A model generated the notes under the pieces. It saw only the letters and a list, made by a program, of their open reading frames with translations. It made no database searches and was not told where the DNA came from. Positions 41,727 through 51,745 of a stretch of DNA of 64,000 nucleotides are shown here, one piece after another (position 1 is the first letter of the stretch; the number at the start of each line of letters is the position of its first letter). Origin of the DNA: Reyranella sp. (GTDB taxonomy: Bacteria; Pseudomonadota; Alphaproteobacteria; Reyranellales; Reyranellaceae); contig NZ_SCUT01000048.1 of NCBI RefSeq assembly GCF_004297265.1, positions 1-64,000 on the forward strand, in the 5' to 3' direction. The translations under genes and the position numbers were made by a program.

Positions 41727-42922
41727 CGCCAGCCCGCACCCCGTGGCCGCTGGCCGCGCTGCTGGTCGCGGCCGGTATGGTCGCGGCCTTCCAGGTCGGC
41801 AAGGCGCCACCCGCCCTTCCGTCGATCCGCGAGGATCTCGGCGCGACCCTCGAACAGGCGGGCTGGCTGCTGTCGGTCATCAACCTGATGACGGCCTTGG
41901 GCGGCATGGCGATCGCATTGACGGCCGATCGCGTCGGCCATCGGCGGCTCGCGATCTTCGGCACGCTGCTTGCCGCGGCGGCGAGCTTTGCCGGCGCCTT
42001 TGCCCCCAACGTCGAGTCGCTGCTGGTCGGCCGCATCTTCGAGGGGCTGGGCTTCATCACGGTGGTCGTCGCCATCCCTAGCCTGCTGCTGCGCCTCACC
42101 CGGCCCGGCGACCAGCGCCTCGCGATGGCGATCTGGAGCACCTACATGCCGGCCGGCTCAGGCACGATGATGGTGATCGCGGCCATCGTGCTGCCCGCCA
42201 CCTCCTGGCGCGTGGTGTGGCTCGTCGCCGCCGCCGCTGCCACGCTGATGGCTATAGCGCTCCTGTTGCGCGCCGTGCCGCGGCGCGAGCTCGATCCGCT
42301 GCCGGTGGCGCGCCGTTCTGGCCTGTCGGAAATGAAGGAGGTCGGTACCAGCGGCGGCCCCCTGGCCATCGGCGTGTGCTTCGGTGCCTATGCCTGCTGC
42401 TGGTTCGCCATCATCGGCTTCCTGCCGACCATGCTGATCGAGCGGCTGGGCTATTCGACCTCGACCGCCGCGGTTATCACGGCGTTCGTCGCCATCCTGA
42501 ATGTGACCGGCAATCTCGGCGCAGGCTGGCTGCTGCATCGCCGTGTGCGGCGGGTCACGGTGATCGTCGGCGCTACCCTGTCGATGAGCCTGTGCGCCGC
42601 CGGCATCTTCGTGAGCGGCGTGCCCGACCTGGCGCGCCTCATGCTGGCCGGAGTCTACTCGGCCGGCATTGGCGTCGTGCCGGGCGCCTTGTTCACCGCC
42701 ATTCCCATTCACGCCCCGCGAAGGGAGCTGGCCGGCGCGTCGACCGGCCTGCTGATGCAGGGTTCCAACATCGGCGGGCTTCTGGGGCCCCCGATCACCG
42801 GCGCCCTGGTGGCCTGGGGCGGCTGGCCGAGCGCCGCATGGCTGACCACCGGCGCCCTGGTCGTCGCCGCTGCGGCGGGCCTCTTCCTGCACTGGCGCGA
42901 AAGGCATAAGCTCACGCCATGA
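41723..42922 (+). CDS. MFS transporter
   Basis: About 399 residues with 12 predicted membrane helices; helix 1 contains PLAALLVAAGMVAAFQVGKA, and the loop motif TADRVGHRRLAIFG is the MFS A-motif. In frame there is no ATG, GTG or TTG before helix 1. A CTG at 41723 overlaps the stop of the SDR gene (CTGA), mirroring the ATGA overlaps common here, and I take it as the likely start. An ATG at 41777 would cut helix 1 in half. The substrate is not evident. Confidence 0.85.
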   Translation: MTPARTPWPLAALLVAAGMVAAFQVGKAPPALPSIREDLGATLEQAGWLLSVINLMTALGGMAIALTADRVGHRRLAIFGTLLAAAASFAGAFAPNVESLLVGRIFEGLGFITVVVAIPSLLLRLTRPGDQRLAMAIWSTYMPAGSGTMMVIAAIVLPATSWRVVWLVAAAAATLMAIALLLRAVPRRELDPLPVARRSGLSEMKEVGTSGGPLAIGVCFGAYACCWFAIIGFLPTMLIERLGYSTSTAAVITAFVAILNVTGNLGAGWLLHRRVRRVTVIVGATLSMSLCAAGIFVSGVPDLARLMLAGVYSAGIGVVPGALFTAIPIHAPRRELAGASTGLLMQGSNIGGLLGPPITGALVAWGGWPSAAWLTTGALVVAAAAGLFLHWRERHKLTP

Positions 42923-43578
42923 TCTACGTCGACATCGTCTCCGATACGATCTGCCCCTGGTGCTACATCGGCAAGCGCCGCTTCGAGCGCGCTCTGGAGC
43001 AGAGCGGCCGCACCGACGTCGCCGTCGCGTGGCGCCCGTTCCAGCTCAACCCGGACATGCCGGTCGAGGGCATGACGCGCGACGACTATGTCCGCGCCAA
43101 GTTCGGCGGCGGTGACCGGCCACGCCAGATCTACCAGGCGATCGCCGAGAGCGGCCGCGAGGCCGGCATCGAGTTCCAGTTCTCGCGCATCAAGCGCACG
43201 CCCAACACCGTTCTGTCGCACCGTCTGGTCCACTGGAGCGCCCGGAGCGAACGCCAGGACGAGGTCGTGGGCGAGCTGTTCAAGGCCTATTTCGAGGAAG
43301 GCCTCGACATCGGCGACCTCGACACGCTGATCGAGGTCGCGGTCCGCGCCGGCATCGAGGAAGACCGTGCGCGCCACTTCCTCTCGGGCGACGAAGGCCG
43401 CCAGGAGGTCGTCGCATCCGACGTCTACGCCCGCCGCCTCGGCATCAACGGCGTGCCGTGCTTCATCGTGAACCGCAAATACGCGGTCTCCGGCGCCCAG
43501 CCGCCGCCCGCCTTCGTCGAGGTCTTCAACCTCGCCGAACGCGACGCCGCGACGAGCGCGGCGCAGTCGACCGCTTAG
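42919..43578 (+). CDS. DsbA family oxidoreductase, FrnE type
   Basis: 219 residues. The thioredoxin-fold CPWC motif (Cys12, Cys15) is in DTICPWCYIGKRRFERAL, followed by the helical insertion and the cis-Pro loop GINGVPCFIVN near residue 175 and FNLAERDA. There is no signal peptide, as is usual for FrnE-like proteins, which act in cytoplasmic redox stress or polyketide-type metabolism. The ATG overlaps the MFS stop. It converges with mfd. Confidence 0.92.
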   Translation: MIYVDIVSDTICPWCYIGKRRFERALEQSGRTDVAVAWRPFQLNPDMPVEGMTRDDYVRAKFGGGDRPRQIYQAIAESGREAGIEFQFSRIKRTPNTVLSHRLVHWSARSERQDEVVGELFKAYFEEGLDIGDLDTLIEVAVRAGIEEDRARHFLSGDEGRQEVVASDVYARRLGINGVPCFIVNRKYAVSGAQPPPAFVEVFNLAERDAATSAAQSTA

Positions 43579-43669
43579 ACATTCGTCCCGTCCTGCGCGC
43601 GGCCGAGAAGCACGGTCCCGTGCTGGATGAATATCTCGATAGAGACAGAGAAGGACGGACCGCCACCGC

Positions 43670-46600
43670 CTAAGCGGCGAGCTTCGCCAAGGAAGAAACG
43701 ATCGACGTCACGCCGGAAAGTCGCTGGCGCTCGTCCTTCCAGACCCGCTGCACGATGACGCGGTGGTCGGGCCTGAGCTTCACCAGCGGCGCGTTCTTCT
43801 GGATCCAGCCTATCAGGCGATCAGGCCGCTCGAACTTGTTGTCGTGGAAGCTGAAGACGACGGCCTTTTCGCCGGCATCGATCTTCTCGACCTGGGCGGC
43901 ACGGCACAGCAGCTTCAGCGCCACGGTGTTCAGCAGGAACTCGGCCTCGACAGGCATGCGGCCGAACCGGTCGACCAGCTCGGCCGCGAAGGAATCGATC
44001 TCGGCCTGGCTCGTGAGCCCGCCCAGCCGGCGGTAGAGGCCCATGCGAAGCGCGAGATCGGGCACGTATTCCTCGGGGATCAGCACCGGAATACCGAGAT
44101 TGATCTGCGGCGACCATTCCGACCTTTCTGCCTCCTGCGAGCGGCCGCGCGCCGCCGCCACGGCTTCCTCGAGGAGCTGCTGGTAGAGCTCGATTCCAAC
44201 TTCGCGGATGTGGCCCGACTGTTCGTCGCCCAGCAGGTTGCCAGCGCCGCGAATGTCGAGGTCATGGCTGGCGAGTTGGAAGCCCGCGCCCAGCGTGTCG
44301 AGCGTCTGCATGACTTCCAGCCGCTTGGCCGCCGCCTCGTTCAGCGCCCGGCCCGGCGGCACGGTGAGATAGGCGTAGGCGCGCGTCTTGCCGCGACCGA
44401 CCCGGCCACGCAGCTGGTACAGCTGGGCCAGGCCGAACATGTCGGCGCGATGGATGATCATCGTGTTGGCGTTGCGGATATCGAGGCCGCTTTCCACGAT
44501 GTTGGTCGAGAGCAGCACGTCGAACTTGCCCTCGACGAAATCCTGCATCGTGTTCTCGATCGTGGTCGGCGCGAGCTTGCCGTGCGCCATGCCGAGCCGG
44601 ATCTCCGGTACCAGCTCGCGGATTTCCGCCGCGACCGATGCCAGGTCCTCGACCCTGGGGCAGACATAGAAGGTCTGGCCGCCGCGGTACTGCTCGCGCA
44701 GCAACGCCTCGCGGATGGTGACGCCGTCGAACGGCGTGATGAAGGTGCGCACGGCCAGCCGATCGACCGGTGGCGTGGCGATCAGGCTCATGTCCCGCAC
44801 CCCGGTCAGCGCGAGCTGCAGGGTGCGCGGAATCGGCGTCGCAGTCAGCGTCAGCACGTGGACGTCGGCGCGCAGCTCCTTCAGCCGCTCCTTGTGGGCG
44901 ACCCCGAAATGCTGCTCCTCGTCGACGATCAGCAGGCCCAGATCCTTGAACTCGATGCCCTTGGCCAGCAGCGCATGCGTGCCGCAGACGATGTTGATCG
45001 TGCCGTCCTTCAGCCCTTCCTTGGTGGCCTTGGCTTCCTTGGGCGGCACGAGGCGTGACAGGCGGCCGATGTTGAGCGGCATGCCCTGGAAGCGTTCGAC
45101 GAAGGTGCGGTGATGCTGGCGGGCCAGCAGGGTGGTCGGGCCGATCACCGCCACCTGCTTGCCCGACATCGCGGCGACGAAGGCCGCGCGCAGGGCGACT
45201 TCGGTCTTGCCGAAGCCGACATCGCCGCAGACCAGCCGGTCCATCGGCTTGCCAGAGGACAGATCGTCCATGACTTCGGAGATCGCCTGCAGCTGGTCGT
45301 CGGTCTCGGCATAGGGGAAGCGCGCGCAGAACTCCTCGTACAGGCCCTCGGGCGGGCTGAGCGTCTCGCCGCGCCGGACCGCGCGCTCGGCGGCGATCTG
45401 GATCAGGCGGTCGGCCATGTCGGCGATACGCTGCTTGAGCTTGGCCTTGCGCGACTGCCAGGCGACGCCGCCCAGGCGGTCGAGCACGGCGCCCTCCTCG
45501 CCGGCACCGTAGCGGCTCAACACATCGATGTTCTCGACCGGGACGAAGAGCTTGTCGCCGCCTTCATAGGTCAGCCGCAGGCAGTCGTGGCGTGCGTGAT
45601 GGATCTCGAGCGTCACGAGCCCCTCGTAGCGCCCGACGCCATGCTCGCGATGCACCACGAGATCGCCGTCGCTCAGCGCCGACGCCTCGGCAATGAAGCG
45701 CTCCGACGGGCGCCGTTTCTTCGCCGGCCGCGACAGGCGGTCGCCGAGAATGTCCTCCTCGCCGATCACTTCCAGTCCGTCGAGGACGAAGCCGTGCTCC
45801 AGCGGCCAGATCGCGATGGCCAGCACGCCGGCTGGGAGTGCCTGCACCATCGCATAGTCGGCCGCGAGCGCCGGTGTGGTGGCGCCATGCTCCTGCAGGA
45901 GATGCTGCAGGCGGGTCGTCGAGCCGTCGGTGTAGCCCGCGACGACGATACGGCGGCCGGCGGCGTTGGCCACCTTTACATGCTCGGCCACCTTGTCGAA
46001 CAGGTTCACGCCCTGCGCCGTGCGCGCCTGCGCGAAGCCCTCGTGGCGGCGGCCACCAAGATCGATCGTGTTCACAGCGCCAGGCGCCGAATCGAAGGTC
46101 GAGAATTGCACGGCTGTGCGGCCGTCCAGCAGCCGCTCCCACTCCGACGGCTTCATATAGAGCCGCTCCGGCGGAATGGGCTTGTAGTCTACGCCGCCGG
46201 TCATGCCGCCCTTGGCGCCGGTCTTCTGGCGCGCGTCGTAGTAATCGGCGATCAGCTCGTAGCGTGCGGCAAAGGCTTCCCTGGCCTCATGGTCGGCCGT
46301 GACGATCGCGCCGGGGCAATAGTCGAGCAGCGTTTCCATGTGGTCGTGGAATAGCGGCAGCCAGTGCTCGACACCGACATGGCGCTGCCCTGCCGAGACG
46401 GATTCGTAGAGCAGGTCCTCGCCCGAGACATTGCCGAACAGCTCGCGATAGCCGCCGCGGAAACGCTCGATGCTCTCGGGCGTCAGCAGGACTTCGCTGA
46501 CCGGCAGAAGCACGACCTCGTCGCGATTGCCGGTCGACCGCTGGCTCATCGGATCGAAGGAGCGGATGGACTCCAGCGTGTCGCCGAACAGGTCGAGGCG

Positions 46601-47167
46601 CAGCGGCTCCTTGGTGCCTGGCGGGAATAGATCGAACAGGCCGCCACGCACGGCGAACTCGCCCGGCTCCATCACCGTCTCGGCGCGGCCATAGCCGTTC
46701 TCGCCCAGGAATTTCGTGAGCCAGTCGACGTCGACCGTCTGGCCCTTGCGCAGGATCGTCGCCGCCTCGGCATAGAGCTTGCGCGGCGGCACGCGCTGCA
46801 GGGCGGCGCCCACGGACGCCAGGATGATCCGCGCCGGTGCCCCGGGGGCCTTGGGGGCCGCCAGCCGGCTCAGCGTCTCCAGCCGCTCGGCCACAATGTC
46901 GGGATGCGGCGACATGCGGTCGTAAGGCAGGCAGTCCCAGGCCGGGAAGACCAGCACCTCGCGGTCGGGGCTGAAAAAGCGCAGACCGTCCTGCAGGCGC
47001 TCCAGCCGCTGCCCGTCGCGCGCCACGTGCAGGATGTCCCCACCACCCGTCGCGCGCGCCAGCTCGGCGAGGATCAGCGCGTCGGCGCCCTCGGGAAGGC
47101 CGGCAATGGTCCACTTTGCGGCCTTGCGGGGAATCGCGGCCAAAGAGCTGGCGAACGGCAGAGCCAC
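43670..47167 (-). CDS. mfd: Transcription-repair coupling factor Mfd
   Basis: 1165 residues, full length. The UvrB-like N-terminal region, RNA-polymerase-interacting domain (LVVHREHGVGRYEGL, KLFVPVENIDVLSRYG), and RecG-like helicase core are all present: Walker A in CGDVGFGKTEVALRAAF, DEEQHFG box, LTATPIPRTL, and the TRG motif region (HDLDIRGAGNLLGDEQSGHI). Mfd removes stalled polymerase and brings UvrA to the lesion. The start is GTG, sharing one base with the sdhE stop. The C-terminal regulatory domain is complete. Confidence 0.97.
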   Translation of the reverse strand: MALPFASSLAAIPRKAAKWTIAGLPEGADALILAELARATGGGDILHVARDGQRLERLQDGLRFFSPDREVLVFPAWDCLPYDRMSPHPDIVAERLETLSRLAAPKAPGAPARIILASVGAALQRVPPRKLYAEAATILRKGQTVDVDWLTKFLGENGYGRAETVMEPGEFAVRGGLFDLFPPGTKEPLRLDLFGDTLESIRSFDPMSQRSTGNRDEVVLLPVSEVLLTPESIERFRGGYRELFGNVSGEDLLYESVSAGQRHVGVEHWLPLFHDHMETLLDYCPGAIVTADHEAREAFAARYELIADYYDARQKTGAKGGMTGGVDYKPIPPERLYMKPSEWERLLDGRTAVQFSTFDSAPGAVNTIDLGGRRHEGFAQARTAQGVNLFDKVAEHVKVANAAGRRIVVAGYTDGSTTRLQHLLQEHGATTPALAADYAMVQALPAGVLAIAIWPLEHGFVLDGLEVIGEEDILGDRLSRPAKKRRPSERFIAEASALSDGDLVVHREHGVGRYEGLVTLEIHHARHDCLRLTYEGGDKLFVPVENIDVLSRYGAGEEGAVLDRLGGVAWQSRKAKLKQRIADMADRLIQIAAERAVRRGETLSPPEGLYEEFCARFPYAETDDQLQAISEVMDDLSSGKPMDRLVCGDVGFGKTEVALRAAFVAAMSGKQVAVIGPTTLLARQHHRTFVERFQGMPLNIGRLSRLVPPKEAKATKEGLKDGTINIVCGTHALLAKGIEFKDLGLLIVDEEQHFGVAHKERLKELRADVHVLTLTATPIPRTLQLALTGVRDMSLIATPPVDRLAVRTFITPFDGVTIREALLREQYRGGQTFYVCPRVEDLASVAAEIRELVPEIRLGMAHGKLAPTTIENTMQDFVEGKFDVLLSTNIVESGLDIRNANTMIIHRADMFGLAQLYQLRGRVGRGKTRAYAYLTVPPGRALNEAAAKRLEVMQTLDTLGAGFQLASHDLDIRGAGNLLGDEQSGHIREVGIELYQQLLEEAVAAARGRSQEAERSEWSPQINLGIPVLIPEEYVPDLALRMGLYRRLGGLTSQAEIDSFAAELVDRFGRMPVEAEFLLNTVALKLLCRAAQVEKIDAGEKAVVFSFHDNKFERPDRLIGWIQKNAPLVKLRPDHRVIVQRVWKDERQRLSGVTSIVSSLAKLAA

Positions 47168-47436
47168 TAGAACCTCACGCGAAACGCCAGCAGCTTGCGA
47201 ACCACGGGCGAATCCTGGTCGGCCGGGACTTCGACCTTGCCGGAGACCCAGTCGTAGATGTCATTGTCGCCGACGGCGAGCAGGCGCTCATACTGGTCGA
47301 GCTCGGCGGCACCGAATTCACCGAGATGGGCGCGCGCGAACTGGCCAAGGAGGATGTCGTTCTCCTTGTTGCCGCGATAGGTGCTGCGGTACAGCAAACG
47401 CTTCCGGCGCGTTTCCAGATCCGTGTCGGCGCTCAT
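47167..47436 (-). CDS. sdhE: FAD assembly factor SdhE
   Basis: 89 residues. RRKRLLYRSTYRGNKENDILLGQFA includes the RGxxE motif required for covalent attachment of FAD to the succinate dehydrogenase flavoprotein; LGEFGAAELDQYERLL and DNDIYDWVSGKVEVP complete the family profile. The start at 47436 is set by the family N-terminus. It is divergent from recG across 99 bp and shares its last base with the mfd GTG, so sdhE and mfd form one transcript. A five-codon mini frame overlaps its start. Confidence 0.95.
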   Translation of the reverse strand: MSADTDLETRRKRLLYRSTYRGNKENDILLGQFARAHLGEFGAAELDQYERLLAVGDNDIYDWVSGKVEVPADQDSPVVRKLLAFRVRF

Positions 47437-47450
47437 GTTTTCCCGGCCAT
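47433..47450 (-). other. Five-codon leader frame (MAGKT) overlapping the sdhE start
   Basis: The sequence GGGAAAACATG occurs twice in tandem just upstream of sdhE. The first copy opens an ATG that reads five codons and stops with TGA overlapping the sdhE ATG. It may be translated and coupled to sdhE, or may only be a short duplication. Confidence 0.35.
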
Positions 47451-47535
47451 GTTTTCCCCAGTACCGGAACAAAAAGGGGCGTAGCATATAGGCGGCGGCG
47501 ATGGCGAAGTCACGCAGCCCCTGATCAAGCCAACC

Positions 47536-49617
47536 ATGCGTCCGCAAGCCCTCACGCCCCTCTTCGCCCAGGTCACCTCCCTGCCCGGAATCGGTCCGCG
47601 GCTGGGCACGCTCGTGGAGAAACTTGCAGGCCCGCTGGTCGTCGACTTGCTGTGGCACCTGCCTCTGGGCGTGATCGACCGTCGGAATGCACCAGACGTC
47701 GCCCAGGCGCGCGGCGGCGAGGTCGCGACGCTGACCGTGATCGTCGACGAGCACATCGTCCCGCACAGTCCGCGCCAGCCCTACAAGGTCTGGTGCAGCG
47801 ACGAGACCGGCCGGCTCTGCCTCACCTACTTCAACGGCCGGGAGGACTATCTCAAGAAGCTGCTGCCGCCCGGCGAGACGCGCGTGGTGAGCGGCAAGGT
47901 CGAGATCTACCAGGGCGAGGTGCAGATGACGCATCCCGACCATGTCGTGCCGCTCGAGGAGCGGGACTCAATCCTGCGCGTCGAGCCGGTCTATGGCCTG
48001 ACCGCCGGCCTGACGCAGAAGCCGGTGCAGAAGGCCATCACCGCCGCCGTCGAGCGAGCGCCCAACCTCACCGAATGGCAGGACGCGGCCTTCCACAAGA
48101 AACAGGGCTGGAGCGACTGGAAGACCGCCATTGCCCGCGCGCATGCGCCGGAGGAGCTGGGCGATCTGTCGCCCGCGCACTCTGCCCGCGCCCGCCTCGC
48201 CTTCGACGAGCTTCTCGCCAGCCAGCTCGCCATTGCGCTGGTGCGCCATCACAACCGCACACTCGCGGGGCATTCGACGAAGGGCGACGGCCGCCTGCGC
48301 AAGGCCGCCCTTGCCTCGCTGGGCTTCGAGCTGACCGCCAGCCAGACACAGGCCATCGCCGAGATCGCCGACGATCTTGGCAAAGAGGAACGCATGGTCC
48401 GCCTGCTGCAGGGCGATGTCGGCAGCGGCAAGACGCTGGTGGCGCTGCTCGCCATGCTGATCTGCGTCGAGGCCGGCGCGCAGGCGGCGATGATGGCGCC
48501 GACCGAGCTGCTGGCCCGCCAGCATTTCGCGACCATCGCCCCGCTCGCCGAAGCCGCCGGCGTGAAGGTTGCGCTGTTGACCGGCCGCGACGGTCAGCGC
48601 CAAAAGAAGCAGACTTTGCAGGGCCTGGCTGACGGCACGATCCAGCTCGTCGTCGGCACCCATGCGCTGGTGCAGGAGGATGTCGAATTCGCCGACCTCG
48701 CGCTCGCGGTGGTCGACGAACAGCACAGGTTCGGCGTGCATCAGCGCATGGCCCTGTCGTCCAAGGGACATGCCGTCGATCTCCTTGTCATGACGGCAAC
48801 GCCGATCCCGCGCACCTTGATGCTGGCTGCCTATGGCGACCTCGATGTTTCGAAGCTCACGGAGAAACCGAAGGGCCGGCAGCCGATAGACACGCGTACC
48901 ATCCCGCTCGAGCGCATCGGCGAGGTTGCCCAGGGCATTGGCCGCCAGATCGCGATGGGCGCACGCGTCTACTGGGTCTGTCCGCTGATCGAGGAATCCG
49001 AGGAGATCGACCTCGCCAACGTCACCGAGCGGTTCCGGATCCTGAGCGACCGCTTTCCCGGCAAGGTCGGGCTATTGCACGGCCGCCTCAAGAGTGCAGA
49101 GCGCGAGGCCACGATGGCCGCCTTTGCCGACGGGCGCCTGTTGATCCTCGTGGCGACGACGGTGATCGAGGTCGGCGTCGATGTGCCGGCCGCGACGGTC
49201 ATGGTGATCGAGCATGCCGAGCGCTTTGGCCTGGCGCAGCTCCACCAGTTGCGCGGTCGCGTAGGACGCGGCAGCGCCAAGTCGACCTGCCTGCTGCTCT
49301 ACGCGATGCCGCTCGGTGAGACCGCCAAATCGCGGTTGGCGATCATGCGCGAGACCGAGGACGGGTTCCGCATCGCCGAGGAAGATCTGAAGCTGCGCGG
49401 CGCCGGCGAGCTTCTGGGCACCCGCCAGAGCGGCCTGCCCGAGATGCGGCTGGCCGATCTCGCTGTCCACAACGAGCTGCTGGAAGCCGCCCGCGACGAT
49501 GCACGGCTCATCATCGATCGCGACCCCGACCTGCAGACCGAGCGCGGCCAAGCGCTACGCGCTCTCCTTTACCTCTTCCGCCGCGACGACGCGGTCAGGA
49601 CGCTGAGGGCGGGGTGA
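47536..49617 (+). CDS. recG: ATP-dependent DNA helicase RecG
   Basis: 693 residues. The N-terminal wedge/OB domain (VTSLPGIGPRLGTLVEKL, KVWCSDETGRLCLTYFNG) is followed by the helicase domains with GDVGSGKTLVALLAML (Walker A), AVVDEQHRFGV, MTATPIPRTL, and HLQLRGRVGRG-type motif VI (HQLRGRVGRGSAKS), and the RecG wedge-associated ending LKLRGAGELLGTRQSG. It reverses stalled replication forks and processes Holliday junctions. It converges with the DUF4139 gene with no bases between the two stops. Confidence 0.97.
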   Translation: MRPQALTPLFAQVTSLPGIGPRLGTLVEKLAGPLVVDLLWHLPLGVIDRRNAPDVAQARGGEVATLTVIVDEHIVPHSPRQPYKVWCSDETGRLCLTYFNGREDYLKKLLPPGETRVVSGKVEIYQGEVQMTHPDHVVPLEERDSILRVEPVYGLTAGLTQKPVQKAITAAVERAPNLTEWQDAAFHKKQGWSDWKTAIARAHAPEELGDLSPAHSARARLAFDELLASQLAIALVRHHNRTLAGHSTKGDGRLRKAALASLGFELTASQTQAIAEIADDLGKEERMVRLLQGDVGSGKTLVALLAMLICVEAGAQAAMMAPTELLARQHFATIAPLAEAAGVKVALLTGRDGQRQKKQTLQGLADGTIQLVVGTHALVQEDVEFADLALAVVDEQHRFGVHQRMALSSKGHAVDLLVMTATPIPRTLMLAAYGDLDVSKLTEKPKGRQPIDTRTIPLERIGEVAQGIGRQIAMGARVYWVCPLIEESEEIDLANVTERFRILSDRFPGKVGLLHGRLKSAEREATMAAFADGRLLILVATTVIEVGVDVPAATVMVIEHAERFGLAQLHQLRGRVGRGSAKSTCLLLYAMPLGETAKSRLAIMRETEDGFRIAEEDLKLRGAGELLGTRQSGLPEMRLADLAVHNELLEAARDDARLIIDRDPDLQTERGQALRALLYLFRRDDAVRTLRAG

Positions 49618-51654
49618 TCAGCCCAGCTGATTCACATAAGTCCGCAGCGCCTCGCGCGCCGCTTCGGCTGTCTTTTCGGCCTCCGTGCGGCGGTTGGCGA
49701 GGGCCTCGAGGTCGGTCTCCTGCTTGTCGAGCGTCGCAAGGTAGCGGCGCTGGAGATCGCTGTTGGCTGGCACGCGCGCCAGGTTCTCGCGCAGGCGTGC
49801 TTGCTCCTGCACGATCGCCTGGCGTTCGGCATCGACCTGCGCCACCTTGCGTTGGGCCTCTGCGGCCGCCTGCTGGAGCTGCAGCACTTTGGTCAGTGCC
49901 TCCCGCGTCTTCGCGTCGAACTCGCGGGCCTGGGCATAGACCCGGATCTGTTCGGCGGCGCTTTCGACCAGGCGGATCTCCTGCTGCTGCGTCTGCTCCT
50001 GAACGACCTCGAAGGTCTGCGTCTGGTCGCCTCCGGGGAGCTGGAACGGAATGCGATAGTTGCCCTCGCTCAGTTCAACGTCCTTCGACTCGGGCTTGGT
50101 CAAGGTCCACCCCGGCAGGCGTCGCTGGACGATGACGAGCTGGCGCGGCTCCCGAGCCGGGCCGCGCACGCGATAGACCATCGTCTGCCGCACGACCCGC
50201 GAAAGCCGCAGTGCGCCGTTGGCGATGGTGCCCGAGGTCACCCGGTCGGTCTGCGCGACGTCGCGTTCGATGACGATCTTCTCGTCCAGCGCATAGGCCA
50301 GCAAGCGCGTCTCGCCGACGGGAAAAGCCGACAGGCGTGCATCGCCGACATAGGAGACGTAGCCGCCCTTGTCGCGTTCGTAGAGTGTGATGATGCCCGG
50401 CGGCAATCCGGTGTCGCCGTCGTTAGTCAGGCGGATCGCCGCCAGCGGATTGCGCGCGGCGGTGTCGGTCTGATAGAGCGCGAGCCGCTGCGCCGGCACC
50501 TGCCGGTCGACGATCGGAATCGACAGGGTTCGGCCGTTCTCGACGCTGACGGCGCGCGGGAACCTGAAGATCACCTGTGTGGCGGCATCGCTCGCCTCGA
50601 ACTGTTCGGCGGCCGCAGCCATCGGCGCGGGTGGTGGCGGTGGCGGCGCCATTGCGATCTGGGGCGAAGCGCCGAACCGCTCCTGCTGCGCGCGACTGGG
50701 CGCCGGCGCCGGCATCGGCGGCAAGGACTTGGCGCGCTGATCGGCTGTGACGCCACCGCGGTCGACGCCCGGCATCAGGCGCCCGGCGATCTCGACCGGC
50801 ACCTCGGGCCGCGTCACGTAGTAGGCATTGTAGAGCGCCTGGTGGAACGCCACCGGCCGGCCAGACACGAGCGTCAGTTCGACATCCTTCCAGTCCTGGC
50901 CGCTCAGATTCTCGACGACGGCCCAGCCCTGCAGGCCTGAGCGGGCGGCTGCCGGGTCGGCGCCGAGGGTTAGGCGGTAGGAAGCCTTCCACACTGGCGC
51001 CTCGACGATGTAGGCCACGCGCACGGTGCGCTTACCCTGCCCGCGCATCGTCAGATCGATGGTGCGTGCGTCCCGGGCGCGGTTACCCTGGATGGCGATC
51101 AGTGCCTGTCCGACCTTGTCGCGAAGAGCCGCGTCGGCAAATTGAAGGTTTTCGGCATCTTCCAGGATGAACTGCTGCAGGCCGCGGTCAGTATAGAGCG
51201 TGACCCGCGTGCGCTTCACCATGCCCTTGTTGTCGGGCAACGCAACGCTGTCCTCCTCGACCGACACGATGCGGCCGGAGATCGAGCGGCTGCCGCCCAC
51301 GGTGACCTGCGCGCCCTTCAGGGTCTGCAGAAGCTCGGCGGGTGAGCCCAGCGAATTCTGATCGAACGGCAGGTCCTTGAACGCCTGGGCAAGCGGCTCA
51401 CGCCCCGGCAGGCTGAGGCCACCCACCCCGCCCCTGTCGTCATAGACGACGAGGCTCTTCAGCACGTCGTCGACCTGGTCGAGCGACACGGTTAGCGTCA
51501 AGGTCGCGTCCCCGTCGACACTCGCCTCGTATTCGAAGTAGCCGAGGCCGCCCGACGACAGCATCACGCGCTTCAGCGCGAGGTTCTGAGCGAAGGCGAA
51601 GGATGGAAACGCGACAAGGCCCAGCAGGGCCACGACGTTCATCAAAAGGCGCAT
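49618..51654 (-). CDS. DUF4139 domain protein, exported
   Basis: 678 residues. A signal peptide (about 1-22, ending FAFAQ) is followed by LKRVMLSSGGLGYFEYEA and beta-rich segments, then the DUF4139 region with VAYIVEAPVWKASYRL, GWAVVENLSGQDWKDVELTLVSGRPVAF, a Pro/Ala-rich linker around 300-335, and a C-terminal coiled coil (about 560-678; QQAAAEAQRKVAQVDAERQAIV). The family is called mucoidy-inhibitor-like in some genomes, but no role is established here. It is alone on the minus strand, end to end with recG. Confidence 0.85.
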   Translation of the reverse strand: MRLLMNVVALLGLVAFPSFAFAQNLALKRVMLSSGGLGYFEYEASVDGDATLTLTVSLDQVDDVLKSLVVYDDRGGVGGLSLPGREPLAQAFKDLPFDQNSLGSPAELLQTLKGAQVTVGGSRSISGRIVSVEEDSVALPDNKGMVKRTRVTLYTDRGLQQFILEDAENLQFADAALRDKVGQALIAIQGNRARDARTIDLTMRGQGKRTVRVAYIVEAPVWKASYRLTLGADPAAARSGLQGWAVVENLSGQDWKDVELTLVSGRPVAFHQALYNAYYVTRPEVPVEIAGRLMPGVDRGGVTADQRAKSLPPMPAPAPSRAQQERFGASPQIAMAPPPPPPAPMAAAAEQFEASDAATQVIFRFPRAVSVENGRTLSIPIVDRQVPAQRLALYQTDTAARNPLAAIRLTNDGDTGLPPGIITLYERDKGGYVSYVGDARLSAFPVGETRLLAYALDEKIVIERDVAQTDRVTSGTIANGALRLSRVVRQTMVYRVRGPAREPRQLVIVQRRLPGWTLTKPESKDVELSEGNYRIPFQLPGGDQTQTFEVVQEQTQQQEIRLVESAAEQIRVYAQAREFDAKTREALTKVLQLQQAAAEAQRKVAQVDAERQAIVQEQARLRENLARVPANSDLQRRYLATLDKQETDLEALANRRTEAEKTAEAAREALRTYVNQLG

Positions 51655-51745
51655 GGTCTCTCCCGGCCGTTGCCCGCGCAGCGTGCACAGCGACTGTGAC
51701 GCAAGCGCGGCAGCGGCGAGACGAAACTACGGGCGCGGCTTCTCG

